Below are positions 1 through 7,083 of a stretch of DNA of 8,870 bases, piece after piece. Numbering within the stretch: the stretch's first letter is position 1; every line of letters starts with the position of its first letter. The translations under genes were made by a program, and so were the position numbers. This DNA is from Candidatus Caccousia avistercoris (GTDB lineage Bacteria > Bacillota > Clostridia > Oscillospirales > Acutalibacteraceae). Where the stretch lies: assembly GCA_018715025.1 (NCBI GenBank), contig DVMK01000073.1, positions 1-8,870 on the forward strand, written 5' to 3'. The notes under the pieces were generated by a model, which saw nothing but the letters and a program-made list of their open reading frames with translations, was not told where the DNA came from and searched no databases.

Positions 1-224
1 GCCTAATGACAAGAATAGTTTAGCACATAGTGTGTCCTGAATGCCACTACTTTCTACAAAAGTAAAAGTAATGCTCTTTGTGAGATGGAGGAGGGCCCTC
101 CGCAACCGTCATACAGGTGGAGGTTGCAAAACAATTGCCTGCCTGAGGGATTTCACAAAAGGTTTACAAATGCCGAAAAATGGCTTGCCGCCTGCATTTT
201 TTGACGGTTCCCCGCAAATAATGA
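1..224. other. Upstream intergenic region, no convincing gene
   Basis: I see no gene here. An open frame at 41-244 has no ribosome site before its ATG, and its composition does not resemble the real genes. The stretch is less GC-rich than the coding DNA. It holds a 12-bp perfect palindrome (90-101, GGAGGGCCCTCC) and a short inverted repeat, GCAACC at 102-107 with GGTTGC at 122-127. Neither is followed by a T-run, so neither reads as a terminator. I do not recognise a riboswitch. An upstream gene may end at or before the left edge, but nothing in the window proves it. Confidence 0.5.
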
Positions 225-253
225 TTGTCAAGGAATGGGAATAATGGTATAAT
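225..253 (+). promoter_or_regulatory. Sigma-A-type promoter of the polysaccharide operon
   Basis: The -35 box is TTGTCA (225-230), the spacer is exactly 17 bp, and the -10 box is a consensus TATAAT (248-253). Transcription should start near 260. It would drive all five genes from 414 to 7022, because no other promoter of this quality was seen before the terminator. The 16 bases ending in the -10 box (238-253) recur with one change at 7976-7991 in the promoter of the response-regulator gene. Confidence 0.85.
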
Positions 254-260
254 CATTCCC
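232..260. promoter_or_regulatory. Inverted repeat across the -10 box, possible operator
   Basis: GGGAAT at 237-242 is mirrored by ATTCCC at 255-260, enclosing the -10 box. An overlapping pairing, GGAATG at 232-237 with CATTCC at 254-259, is also perfect. A repressor bound here would block RNA polymerase, but no binding protein is identified. The right arm is absent from the related promoter at 7963-7991, so the repeat is specific to this operon. Confidence 0.4.
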
Positions 261-413
261 GTCTAAACGATTTGCGGGCGCCGGTTTTCCGCCGTTTTCC
301 GGCGGGGCGCGCCGGGCGCGGAGGGCCTGCGTTCTGCCAGGCTCCTGCGGCTTCCCTGCGGCGGGAAGCAAAAAATCTTGTTCCGCTACAGGCGGAAGGA
401 AAGGAAGCGCAGC
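261..413 (+). promoter_or_regulatory. Structured GC-rich 5' leader with four hairpins
   Basis: Four perfect stems lie one after another between the predicted start of transcription and the first gene. They are CCGCCG/CGGCGG (289-294/300-305), GCCTG/CAGGC (325-329/338-342), GCTTCCC/GGGAAGC (350-356/363-369) and TTCCGC/GCGGAA (381-386/392-397). None is followed by a U-run, so this is not an ordinary terminator-attenuator. The last hairpin abuts the purine-rich ribosome site (393-406) and could limit its access. A leader of this type could be the recognition site for a NusG-paralogue antiterminator such as LoaP, which acts on long polysaccharide operons in Bacillota; that is inference only. Confidence 0.45.
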
Positions 414-1943
414 ATGCTCCAATTTGAACGGAAGGCGTTTCTGCGGGACGTGCTCCTTCTGGGCGCGGCCCTTTCGGTGCTGATTGTTTCCGCCCTGCTG
501 GCCGGGCTGGGCGGCAGTTCCAGGATGGAGGCCGCTGTGGATGTGGCCTTCTCTGGCATAGTGCTGCTGAATGTGGCTATTTTGGCCTATGTGTTTACTG
601 CCGTGCGGCGGCGGCTTCCCCTGCTCCTGTTTCAGGCTACCTTTAACCTGCTGCTGCTGGGGCGTGTGTATGTCACCTGGCTTCAGCACTATGACAGAAG
701 GCTGGAGCTTTTGGAAGCGGCTAGCTGCCGAAGCCTGTACCTCTCTTTTCAGATTTTGGCCATTTCTCTGCTGACGGTGTACCTGTCTTACCGGGCGGCC
801 GGTTCCCTGTTCCGCCGCAAGGAGGTTTCTCTGGCGCGGGAGGGGGCCCGTTCCATTTTGGACAACCCCACGGTGCCCATCATCCGCCAGCTGAGCAAAT
901 GGGTGATGTACGTCAGTTCGCTGGCCTCGTTTTTCTCGCTGGCCAACACCATCCTTTTTGTGCTGCGGAACGGCTACCTCACCTCCTTCACCGAGACGGC
1001 GGGGGTACCCTCCATCATCAGCCGGCTTTCCCTGCTGTTCGCCCCCTCCTTCGCCGTGTTCCTGGCCACCATGCCCTCGGCGAAGCAGCTTCGGCTGCCC
1101 ATGTGCGTTTACGGGGTGTATATGCTGGCCTCGCTGTTCACCGGGCGTCGGAATATCATCGTCTGCGAAATATTCATGCTGGCCCTGTACTTTGTCCTGC
1201 GGGACAACCTGCTGCCCAAAGGGAAGCGGGTGCTCACCGGGCGGCTGGTGGCGCTGGTGTGCGTTCTGGGCGTGGGGGGCGTGTACCTGCTGCAGATGGT
1301 GGCCTACCTGCGTTCCGGCCTGCAGAACACCAGCTCGTCCCTGCTGGGCACGCTGGTAAGCTTTGTGGATTCCCAGGGGGCCAGCTTCCGGGTAGTGGTA
1401 AAAACGGTGGATTATCTGGATCATTTTGATCCTTCCTCCTCCTGGCGGTTCCTGCTGTTTCCGCTGGAGCTTTTCTTCAACAACAACATCATTACCCGCA
1501 CGCTGTTCAACACGACACCCATTGAGATTGTGCAGACGGCGGAGTTTGCCCAGAATACCAACAACTACGCCCATGTGCTCACCTACCTGGTGAATTCCTC
1601 CAAATACCTGCGCGGCGAGGGCTTCGGCACCTCTTACGTGGGCGAGGCTTACGTGGCCTTCGGCATCGCGGGCGTAATTGCCATCAGCATTCTCATCGGC
1701 GTCGCCTTCCGCTTCTTCGCCACCCTGCTGGCAAGGCCGTGGCCTGTGGCGGCGCTGGGCCTGCTGGCGGTGAAGAGCTTTGTGTACATTCCCCGCAGCT
1801 ATGCCCTGGGGTGGGTGACAGACGTGTTCAACATTACCTATCTTTGCTATATTTTGGGCCTGTACCTTGCCGCCCAGCTGCTGCTGTTCGTGGGCACTCA
1901 CCTGCGCAGGGCCGCGCCTCCCCAGGCGGAGGTGAAGGCATGA
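414..1943 (+). CDS. wzy: Wzy-type polysaccharide polymerase
   Basis: This is a 509-residue integral membrane protein with about a dozen hydrophobic segments, probably the O-antigen/capsule polymerase that joins undecaprenyl-linked repeat units outside the membrane. The main support is the C-terminal signature around residues 401-420 (GFGTSYVGEAYVAFG), as in the O-antigen polysaccharide polymerase Wzy family (O-ag_pol_Wzy), and a TGRRN loop at 243-247. A large soluble loop (about 299-419) lies between the last two groups of helices, usual for Wzy proteins. I chose ATG 414 because the purine-rich GGAAGGAAAGGAAG (393-406) sits 7 nt upstream; an in-frame TTG at 378 would add 12 residues but has a poorer site. 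The stop overlaps the next start by ATGA, implying translational coupling. Wzy proteins are very divergent, so the linkage made cannot be read. A WaaL-like ligase is the main alternative, less likely beside Wzx. Confidence 0.85.
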   Translation: MLQFERKAFLRDVLLLGAALSVLIVSALLAGLGGSSRMEAAVDVAFSGIVLLNVAILAYVFTAVRRRLPLLLFQATFNLLLLGRVYVTWLQHYDRRLELLEAASCRSLYLSFQILAISLLTVYLSYRAAGSLFRRKEVSLAREGARSILDNPTVPIIRQLSKWVMYVSSLASFFSLANTILFVLRNGYLTSFTETAGVPSIISRLSLLFAPSFAVFLATMPSAKQLRLPMCVYGVYMLASLFTGRRNIIVCEIFMLALYFVLRDNLLPKGKRVLTGRLVALVCVLGVGGVYLLQMVAYLRSGLQNTSSSLLGTLVSFVDSQGASFRVVVKTVDYLDHFDPSSSWRFLLFPLELFFNNNIITRTLFNTTPIEIVQTAEFAQNTNNYAHVLTYLVNSSKYLRGEGFGTSYVGEAYVAFGIAGVIAISILIGVAFRFFATLLARPWPVAALGLLAVKSFVYIPRSYALGWVTDVFNITYLCYILGLYLAAQLLLFVGTHLRRAAPPQAEVKA

Positions 1944-3262
1944 AAAAGCGGAGTAAGAATTCCAGCGTATTTCAGGATGCGGTGAACACCTTCGGCACCA
2001 ACGCCTTCGGCGCGGTGCTGGCCCTGATCTCCAGCTTCTGCATTATGCCGGTGCTGAGTCCGGCGGAAAGCGGCCTCATTACCCAGAACCAGATGGTGGG
2101 CAGCGCCCTGTTCACCCTGCTTTCCTTCAGCGTCAATTCCTCCATCATCTATTTTGTTTCCCGCTATAAGCTGAAAAACGTGGTGCGCTCCATCAAGCAG
2201 GTCACGGTGGTAATCACCCTGCTCATTGCGGTGGTGGGCGCGCTGGCTGTGTTTGTCCTGCGTGACAGCTACTTTGCCGACACCGCGCCCCTGTACTGCG
2301 TGTGCGCGGTGGCCTACGGCGTGTTCTCCTTTGTGTCCAATGTATTCCTGGCCGTTCTGCGGGGGGAAAATAAATTCCAGCAGTACAACCAGATCAGCCT
2401 GCTGCAGCGGGTGCTTACCACCCTGTTTGCCCTTACGGTGTTTTTGTGGCCCACGGCCAAAATTATTGTGGTGGGCAGCATCTTCATCCTGCTTCTCTCC
2501 ATTGTGCTGGCCTGGGTTTCCATCCGCCGCATTTCCTATGCCCAGGCAACCCCAGCCCCCGGCGACGACAGGCAGATTGCCCCCGGCGAGCTGCTGCGGT
2601 ACAGCGCCAAGGCCCACGTGTCCAACGTGCTCACCTTTACCAACACCAACGTGAGCTCCATTATTTTAAAGGCCAACAACGGTTTGGCAGATTTCGGCGT
2701 GTTCACCAAGGCGTACACCATCATTCAGCAGATTTGGATTCTGCCGGATGCGGTGAGTATGGTTATTATGTCCCGGATTTCCGCCATGCAGGAAAAGGCC
2801 GACAAGACGAAGCTGGCGGTTCTCTCCTGCAAGCTGGTGTCCTACATTACGCTGGTGTGCCTGCCCCTGGTGGTGATTGCCGCCAGGATTTTCATCCCGA
2901 TCCTGTTCCCAAAATATGTGGACTGCATCGCCCCCCTGACGCTTTTGACGGTGGGCAGCTTCTTCATCACCTACGCCAAGGTGCTGGCCAACTCGATTTC
3001 CGCTTACGGAAGGCCCGAGCTGAACATTATCCCCACCGCGGTGGGCGTGGCCCTCAACCTGGGGCTCAGCCTGGTGCTGATTCCCTCCATGCTGGTGATG
3101 GGCGCGGCCCTGGCCACCACCATTTCCCTCACGGCGCAGGGCGTCACCTCCATCATCATCTTCTGCATTTACACCAAAACCCCGGTTTACCGGCTGTTCC
3201 TTCCCACCAGGGAGGAGCTTTCCACTGTGGCCGGCCTGCTGAAAAGGAGGAAGGGCGCATGA
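1940..3262 (+). CDS. wzx: Wzx-type polysaccharide flippase (MOP superfamily)
   Basis: A 440-residue protein with about 12 hydrophobic helices, probably the flippase that moves the lipid-linked repeat unit across the membrane for the polymerase. The N-terminus is a short basic stretch, then a first helix at about residues 21-38 rich in small residues, as in polysaccharide-biosynthesis (MATE/MOP) transporters. A conserved cytoplasmic loop, LRGENKFQQYN, lies at 140-150. The C-terminal half (AYGRPELN followed by paired helices) also fits the family, and the length matches the usual 420-500. The ATG at 1940 overlaps the stop of the polymerase gene, with GGAGGTG at 1928-1934 as ribosome site; the much longer open frame upstream of this ATG lies inside the polymerase gene and is not real. 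Its own stop overlaps the next gene by ATGA. The transported glycan is unknown. A lipid II-type flippase is a less likely alternative, given the neighbours. Confidence 0.92.
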   Translation: MKKRSKNSSVFQDAVNTFGTNAFGAVLALISSFCIMPVLSPAESGLITQNQMVGSALFTLLSFSVNSSIIYFVSRYKLKNVVRSIKQVTVVITLLIAVVGALAVFVLRDSYFADTAPLYCVCAVAYGVFSFVSNVFLAVLRGENKFQQYNQISLLQRVLTTLFALTVFLWPTAKIIVVGSIFILLLSIVLAWVSIRRISYAQATPAPGDDRQIAPGELLRYSAKAHVSNVLTFTNTNVSSIILKANNGLADFGVFTKAYTIIQQIWILPDAVSMVIMSRISAMQEKADKTKLAVLSCKLVSYITLVCLPLVVIAARIFIPILFPKYVDCIAPLTLLTVGSFFITYAKVLANSISAYGRPELNIIPTAVGVALNLGLSLVLIPSMLVMGAALATTISLTAQGVTSIIIFCIYTKTPVYRLFLPTREELSTVAGLLKRRKGA

Positions 3263-4473
3263 GGCAGCTGCTGTTGCTCACCACCTCTTTCCCCTTCGGC
3301 AGGGGGGAGGATTTCCTCACCCAGGAGCTTCCCTACGCCCAGGGGTTCGATCAATATATTGTCTGCGCCTGCCATGCCCCCCGGGAAGCGGTGCAGACCA
3401 AGCCGGTCCCGGAAAAGATGCAGGTGCTCCGCCTGCAGGCGGAGGAGTCCGCCGTGCCCTACCCGGCCCTGCTGGGGAAGGGGGATTTGTGGGCGGAGCT
3501 GTTCCGCCTGCCCTGCCAGGGGAAGGCCGCCCCCGGCCCGGCCCACGAGCTTGTGTTTTTCCGGAAAAAGGCGGAGGCGGTGTACCGGGCCCTGTGCCGC
3601 CAGGCTTTGCCCCTGCTCAAGGGGGACGAGATTGTTCTGTACAGCTATTGGCTGTATGACGCGGCTCTGGCGGCGGCTCTGCTGGCCCGCCGCCTGCGGC
3701 GCATGGGGAAGCGGGTGCGGCTGGTTTCCCGGGCGCACGGCTTCGACGCCTTCCCGGAGCGGGCCCGGTACGGGTACCTGCCCATGCGGCGTTTTCTGCT
3801 TTCTGCCTGCGACGCGGTGCGCCCCTGCTCTGAGCAGGCTGCCCAGGCGGTGCGGGCGGCCTGCCCGGCCATGGGGGGGAAGGTTTCCCCCGCGTACCTG
3901 GGCACGGCAGATTACGGCTGCCCCGGCGGCCGCCGCAGGCCGGAATTCCACCTGGTCACCTGCTCGTACCTGGTGCCGGTCAAGCGGATCTCTCTGCTGG
4001 TGCAGGCCCTGGGCCAGGTGGGCTTTCCTCTGCGCTGGACCCACATCGGCGACGGGCCCCAGCTGGAGGAGGTGCGGGCCGGGGCGGAAAAGCTGCCTGC
4101 GCACATTCATTGGGAACTGCCCGGCGCCATGGACAACAGGGCGCTGATGGAATATTACAGCCGGGAGCCTGTCTCCTGTCTGGTCAATGTGAGCTCCAGC
4201 GAGGGGCTTCCGGTTTCGCTGATGGAGGCGGCCTCCTTCGGCTTCCCCGCCCTGGCCACTGCGGTGGGCGGCACGCCGGAGGCGCTGCGTGAGGGGCAGA
4301 CAGGCTTCCTGCTTCCCGCCAGCCCGTCCCCCGGCCAGATCGCCGGGGGGCTGGAGCGTCTGTACCGGATGGAGGAGGAGGAGTACCAGGCCATGTGCCG
4401 GAACGCCCGCCGCCTGTGGGAGGAACGCTTCAGCGCCGCCCGGAATTTCCCCCGCTTTTACCAGGAACTGTGA
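3259..4473 (+). CDS. Glycosyltransferase family 4 (GT-B fold)
   Basis: A 404-residue retaining-type GT-B glycosyltransferase, expected at the cytoplasmic face adding one sugar to the lipid-linked repeat unit. The N-terminal acceptor domain begins with TSFPFGRGEDFL (9-20), an opening seen in exopolysaccharide transferases, and carries SRAHGFD (157-163) with His160 at the usual active-site position. In the donor domain, the CSYLVPVKR stretch (235-243) supplies the phosphate-binding Lys/Arg pair, HIGDGP (262-267) is the second nucleotide-binding loop, and EGLPVSLME (315-323) is an intact E-x7-E motif contacting the nucleotide sugar. Family assignment is firm; donor and acceptor cannot be read. 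ATG 3259 overlaps the flippase stop by ATGA and has GGAGG at 3246-3250, 8 nt upstream. The open frame extending back to 2446 lies inside the flippase gene and is discounted. Confidence 0.93.
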   Translation: MRQLLLLTTSFPFGRGEDFLTQELPYAQGFDQYIVCACHAPREAVQTKPVPEKMQVLRLQAEESAVPYPALLGKGDLWAELFRLPCQGKAAPGPAHELVFFRKKAEAVYRALCRQALPLLKGDEIVLYSYWLYDAALAAALLARRLRRMGKRVRLVSRAHGFDAFPERARYGYLPMRRFLLSACDAVRPCSEQAAQAVRAACPAMGGKVSPAYLGTADYGCPGGRRRPEFHLVTCSYLVPVKRISLLVQALGQVGFPLRWTHIGDGPQLEEVRAGAEKLPAHIHWELPGAMDNRALMEYYSREPVSCLVNVSSSEGLPVSLMEAASFGFPALATAVGGTPEALREGQTGFLLPASPSPGQIAGGLERLYRMEEEEYQAMCRNARRLWEERFSAARNFPRFYQEL

Positions 4474-4508
4474 GACCCCGATTTTTCGTGAAAAAGGATG
4501 GGATCTGA

Positions 4509-5696
4509 ATGAGCGATACCATGCGGTTTTTATATGCCAGCAATGTTTCCACAGACATGCAGTATTCCGGCATCCTGCGGAAGGTGGCGGGGCAGGCGGC
4601 AGGCGCGGCCCGCCTTGGGTGGGACGCCTCTTACACCTGCGTGGAGGGAAACTGCGTACTGCTCCGCCGCAGCGGGCGCGAGGGGGAGGACCGCTTCCCC
4701 TTCCCCGACGCTGCCCGCTGGTCAGAGCAGCAGACCCGGATCGCCGAGACCATAGGCGCCCTGCTGGCGGAGGATCCGAGGGATGTGGTGTACATCAAGG
4801 GATTCCTGACCAATCCCTATTACAGGATGATCGCCAAATCCGCCAAAGAGGCCAACCCGGCCTGCAGGGTGGTGTTTGAGGTGGCTACCTACCCCTATTG
4901 GGGGGAGTATAAGCGTTTTTTCCGGGTGGATTTGGCCCGCAGGAACCTGCGGGGGCTGCTGGGCCATGTGAAGGAGGTGGCCCAGCACGGCCTCACCACC
5001 CTGAGCTTTTCCCGCTATGTGGACGCGGTGGTGACCTTCGGTTCCCCGGTGGAAAAGCTGTGGGGCATTCCCGCCCTTCCGCTGGACAACGGCGTGGACG
5101 TGGCCTCCATCCCCCAGCGGGAGGACAGGGCCCCCCGGGAACGGATCAGCCTTTTGGGGGTGGCGGGCACCTCCATTGCCCATGGGTACGACCGGATTTT
5201 GCGGGGGATGCGCCAATATTATGACAATTCCCCGAAAATTCCCCTGGTGTTCCACATTGTGGGGAAGAACGAGACCATTCAGCAGCTGCAGGGGCTGGCG
5301 GCTTCGCTGGGCCTGGAAGAGCAGGTGAAGTTCCTGGGCTACAAAACCGCCGGGGAGCTGGCAGAGCTCTACTGTGAAAACGACGCGGCTGTTTCTTCGC
5401 TGGGGGTCTACCGCATTGGGCTGACCCATCTTTCCCCGCTGAAATCCCGGGAATACTGCGCCGCAGGCATCCCCTTCCTCTACGCTTATGAGGACAGGCT
5501 CCTCTCCGGGGGCCTGCCCTTCGCCCTGAAGCTGCCCAACGAGGACGCCCCGGCGGACATGGCGGCGGTGGTGGATTTTGTCCAGGCCTGCCGGCAGGAT
5601 CCCGCCCTTTCTGGGAAGGAACGGCAGTTTGCGGAAGAGCACTATGACTGGGCCATCATTATGCAGCAGGTGCTGGACTTCGTCCGGCAGAGATAA
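4509..5696 (+). CDS. Second GT-B glycosyltransferase, atypical E-x7-E
   Basis: A 395-residue cytoplasmic GT-B glycosyltransferase, probably adding another sugar to the same repeat unit. The N-terminal domain starts MRFLYASN and is the more variable half. The donor domain starts near residue 218 and has AHGYDR (224-229) in place of the usual GRL-x-KG loop, then FHIVGKN and LGYKTAGELAELY. The nucleotide-binding helix is LKSREYCAAGIPF, where Glu315 is the second Glu of the E-x7-E motif; the first is replaced by His307. An HGYDR loop combined with SREY is a known style in some polysaccharide transferases, so the enzyme is probably active. It lies 35 bp after the previous gene. ATG 4509 is preferred, with AAAGGATG (4493-4500) about 10 nt upstream; ATG 4521 would also give a full domain but lies too far from that site. 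A TTTTT/AAAAA mini-hairpin (4482-4495) precedes the ribosome site. The sugar is unknown. Confidence 0.87.
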   Translation: MSDTMRFLYASNVSTDMQYSGILRKVAGQAAGAARLGWDASYTCVEGNCVLLRRSGREGEDRFPFPDAARWSEQQTRIAETIGALLAEDPRDVVYIKGFLTNPYYRMIAKSAKEANPACRVVFEVATYPYWGEYKRFFRVDLARRNLRGLLGHVKEVAQHGLTTLSFSRYVDAVVTFGSPVEKLWGIPALPLDNGVDVASIPQREDRAPRERISLLGVAGTSIAHGYDRILRGMRQYYDNSPKIPLVFHIVGKNETIQQLQGLAASLGLEEQVKFLGYKTAGELAELYCENDAAVSSLGVYRIGLTHLSPLKSREYCAAGIPFLYAYEDRLLSGGLPFALKLPNEDAPADMAAVVDFVQACRQDPALSGKERQFAEEHYDWAIIMQQVLDFVRQR

Positions 5697-5709
5697 TAAG
5701 GAAAACGGC

Positions 5710-5731
5710 GGGCCGTTCCCAGGAAAGGCCC
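5710..5731 (+). other. Intercistronic hairpin before the Wzz-like gene
   Basis: GGGCC (5710-5714) pairs with GGCCC (5727-5731). Inside it TTC pairs with GAA around a CCAG loop. The hairpin sits in the 60-nt gap between the second glycosyltransferase and the chain-length gene, the largest gap in the operon, and no T-run follows. It may act in mRNA stability or processing and so set a different level for the last gene; this is inference. Confidence 0.35.
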
Positions 5732-5756
5732 CAAAAAATACAGGAGGGAATTTTTC

Positions 5757-7022
5757 ATGGAATTATTCGTCAGCTTCTCCGAGATCCTGCGTTTTTTCAA
5801 AAGGAATCTCTGGAAATTCGCCGCGGCTGTGGTGGCCTGCGGCATCCTGTTCGGGGCGGTGTCCCTGCGGAATTACGAGGAGGAGTACAGCGCCACCAGC
5901 ACCATCCTCATTGCCTGTACCATTGACGACAACGCTTCGCCGGATTACAGCAACCAGTACGCCAGCATGCTGAACGTTCGGCTGCAGGCCGCCATTGCCA
6001 TGGCCCCCTCCCTGGATTTGAAGCAGGCGGTGGCGGAGCGCGCCGGGGTGGAGGAAAGCGAAATCAACGCCATCACCGCCCAGCAGATCACCACCTCTAC
6101 CCTGATTGAGATCACCGTTTCCACCGGGGAGCGGGAAAAGGCCGCCGTGCTGGCCGACGCGGCGGCCGAACAGATTGGCGAAGAGATCGAAGCCATTTAC
6201 CCCACGCCGCCCATTCAGGTTCATATTACCGACCATGCGGTAGAGCCCGACGCCCAGTCGCCCACCGGCGCGGCGGTAAAGAGCGCCGTGCTGGGCATGG
6301 TAATGGGCTTTGTCCTCTCTCTCTGCGTGGGGGTGGCGGTGCTTCTGCTGGACCACACCATCCGCAATGGGGCTTATGTGGCACAGTCCCTCAAGATTCC
6401 CTTCCTGGGTTCCCTGCGGGCGAACGCCGCCGGAGAAAAGGCTGCCGACGAGTACCGCAAGCTGCGGGCCGCCGTCACCCAGCAGGTGGGGGAAAAGGGG
6501 AGCATCCTTCTGACCCCGGTGAAGGGGAAGAAGGGGGCTGCCCCGGTGGCCGCCGGGCTTGGCCGTGTGTTTACCCTCACCGGCAAAAGCGTGCTTCTGG
6601 TGGAAGCGGACTTTTCCGGCTCTGGCCTGGGCCAGCAGCTGGGCGCTTCCGGCGGGCAGCAGGGCCTGGCCCAGGTGCTCACCGGCAAGTGCGCCCTGGC
6701 CGAGGCGGTTTCCTCCACCGGCGGCCAGAATCTTTTCTTCCTTTCCGCTGGCAGCGGGGCGGGCAGCTCTGCCGATCTGCTGGCCTCCCAGGCCTTCCCG
6801 GCCTTTTTGAAAGAGGCCGCTGCCGCCTACGACTACGTGCTGTGCGTGCTTCCCTCTGAGGAAAAGATGCCGGACGCCGACAGCGCGGCCCACTGTGCCG
6901 ACAGCGTGGTGCTGGTGGCGGAGTACGGCGTTACCCCTTACCACAATTTCCAGGAAAGCCTCATGCGCCTGCACACCGCCGGGGGAAAGGTGGCCGGTTT
7001 TGTGCTGAACGGCGTAAAATAA
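5757..7022 (+). CDS. Wzz-type chain-length regulator fused to degenerate BY-kinase
   Basis: A 421-residue inner-membrane protein in the Wzz/Wzc arrangement, last in the polysaccharide operon and probably setting chain length. The order is: short cytoplasmic N-terminus, first membrane helix (19-38), outer domain (about 39-175) ending in a Pro-containing stretch before the second helix (176-198), then a cytoplasmic P-loop-like domain (about 225-421). The latter aligns with bacterial tyrosine kinases, but its key residues are gone. GKS-T-VAANL reads GAAPVAAGL (260-268), so the Walker A Lys and Ser/Thr are Ala261 and Ala262. Walker A' is VEAD (282-285) with only the second Asp kept. Walker B FDYVIIDTPP reads YDYVLCVLPS (358-367), with Val364 for Asp. 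The protein stops at LNGVK, with no tyrosine cluster. It should not bind ATP or autophosphorylate normally, so it is probably a structural pseudokinase. GGAGGG (5743-5748) lies 8 nt before the ATG. Frames are intact, so it is not a broken gene. Confidence 0.87.
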   Translation: MELFVSFSEILRFFKRNLWKFAAAVVACGILFGAVSLRNYEEEYSATSTILIACTIDDNASPDYSNQYASMLNVRLQAAIAMAPSLDLKQAVAERAGVEESEINAITAQQITTSTLIEITVSTGEREKAAVLADAAAEQIGEEIEAIYPTPPIQVHITDHAVEPDAQSPTGAAVKSAVLGMVMGFVLSLCVGVAVLLLDHTIRNGAYVAQSLKIPFLGSLRANAAGEKAADEYRKLRAAVTQQVGEKGSILLTPVKGKKGAAPVAAGLGRVFTLTGKSVLLVEADFSGSGLGQQLGASGGQQGLAQVLTGKCALAEAVSSTGGQNLFFLSAGSGAGSSADLLASQAFPAFLKEAAAAYDYVLCVLPSEEKMPDADSAAHCADSVVLVAEYGVTPYHNFQESLMRLHTAGGKVAGFVLNGVK

Positions 7023-7042
7023 AGGAAAACCGTGCAAAGCAG

Positions 7043-7072
7043 AGCCTGCGGGATGTAGCCGCAGGCTTTTGC
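7043..7072 (+). terminator. Intrinsic terminator of the polysaccharide operon
   Basis: AGCCTGCGG (7043-7051) pairs perfectly with CCGCAGGCT (7059-7067) over a 7-nt loop. TTTT follows at once, with a second run (TTTTTT) at 7084-7089. An outer GCAAA/TTTGC pairing can lengthen the stem. It begins 20 nt after the stop codon of the chain-length gene and closes the operon. Confidence 0.9.
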
Positions 7073-7083
7073 ATTTTGCTGGC

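Noticed and set aside
90..138. Palindrome and inverted repeats as a terminator or riboswitch
   Set aside because: No T-run follows on either strand, the perfect palindrome leaves no loop, and no known riboswitch core is recognisable.
41..244. A 67-codon open frame before the operon
   Set aside because: No ribosome site precedes its ATG, the peptide resembles nothing I know, and it runs through the operon promoter at 225-253.
378..413. TTG 378 as start of the polymerase gene
   Set aside because: The purine-rich site at 393-406 is well placed for ATG 414, and the extra 12 residues are only basic and lie over the last leader hairpin.
228..1901. A 557-codon open frame on the minus strand across the polymerase gene
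   Set aside because: It is the mirror of a GC-rich gene: the product is rich in His, Gln, Gly and Arg, without domains. The plus-strand frame encodes a recognisable membrane protein.
5763..7037. A 424-codon minus-strand open frame opposite the chain-length gene
   Set aside because: The same low-complexity His/Gly/Gln composition, typical of antisense shadows in high-GC DNA; no ribosome site or promoter seen.
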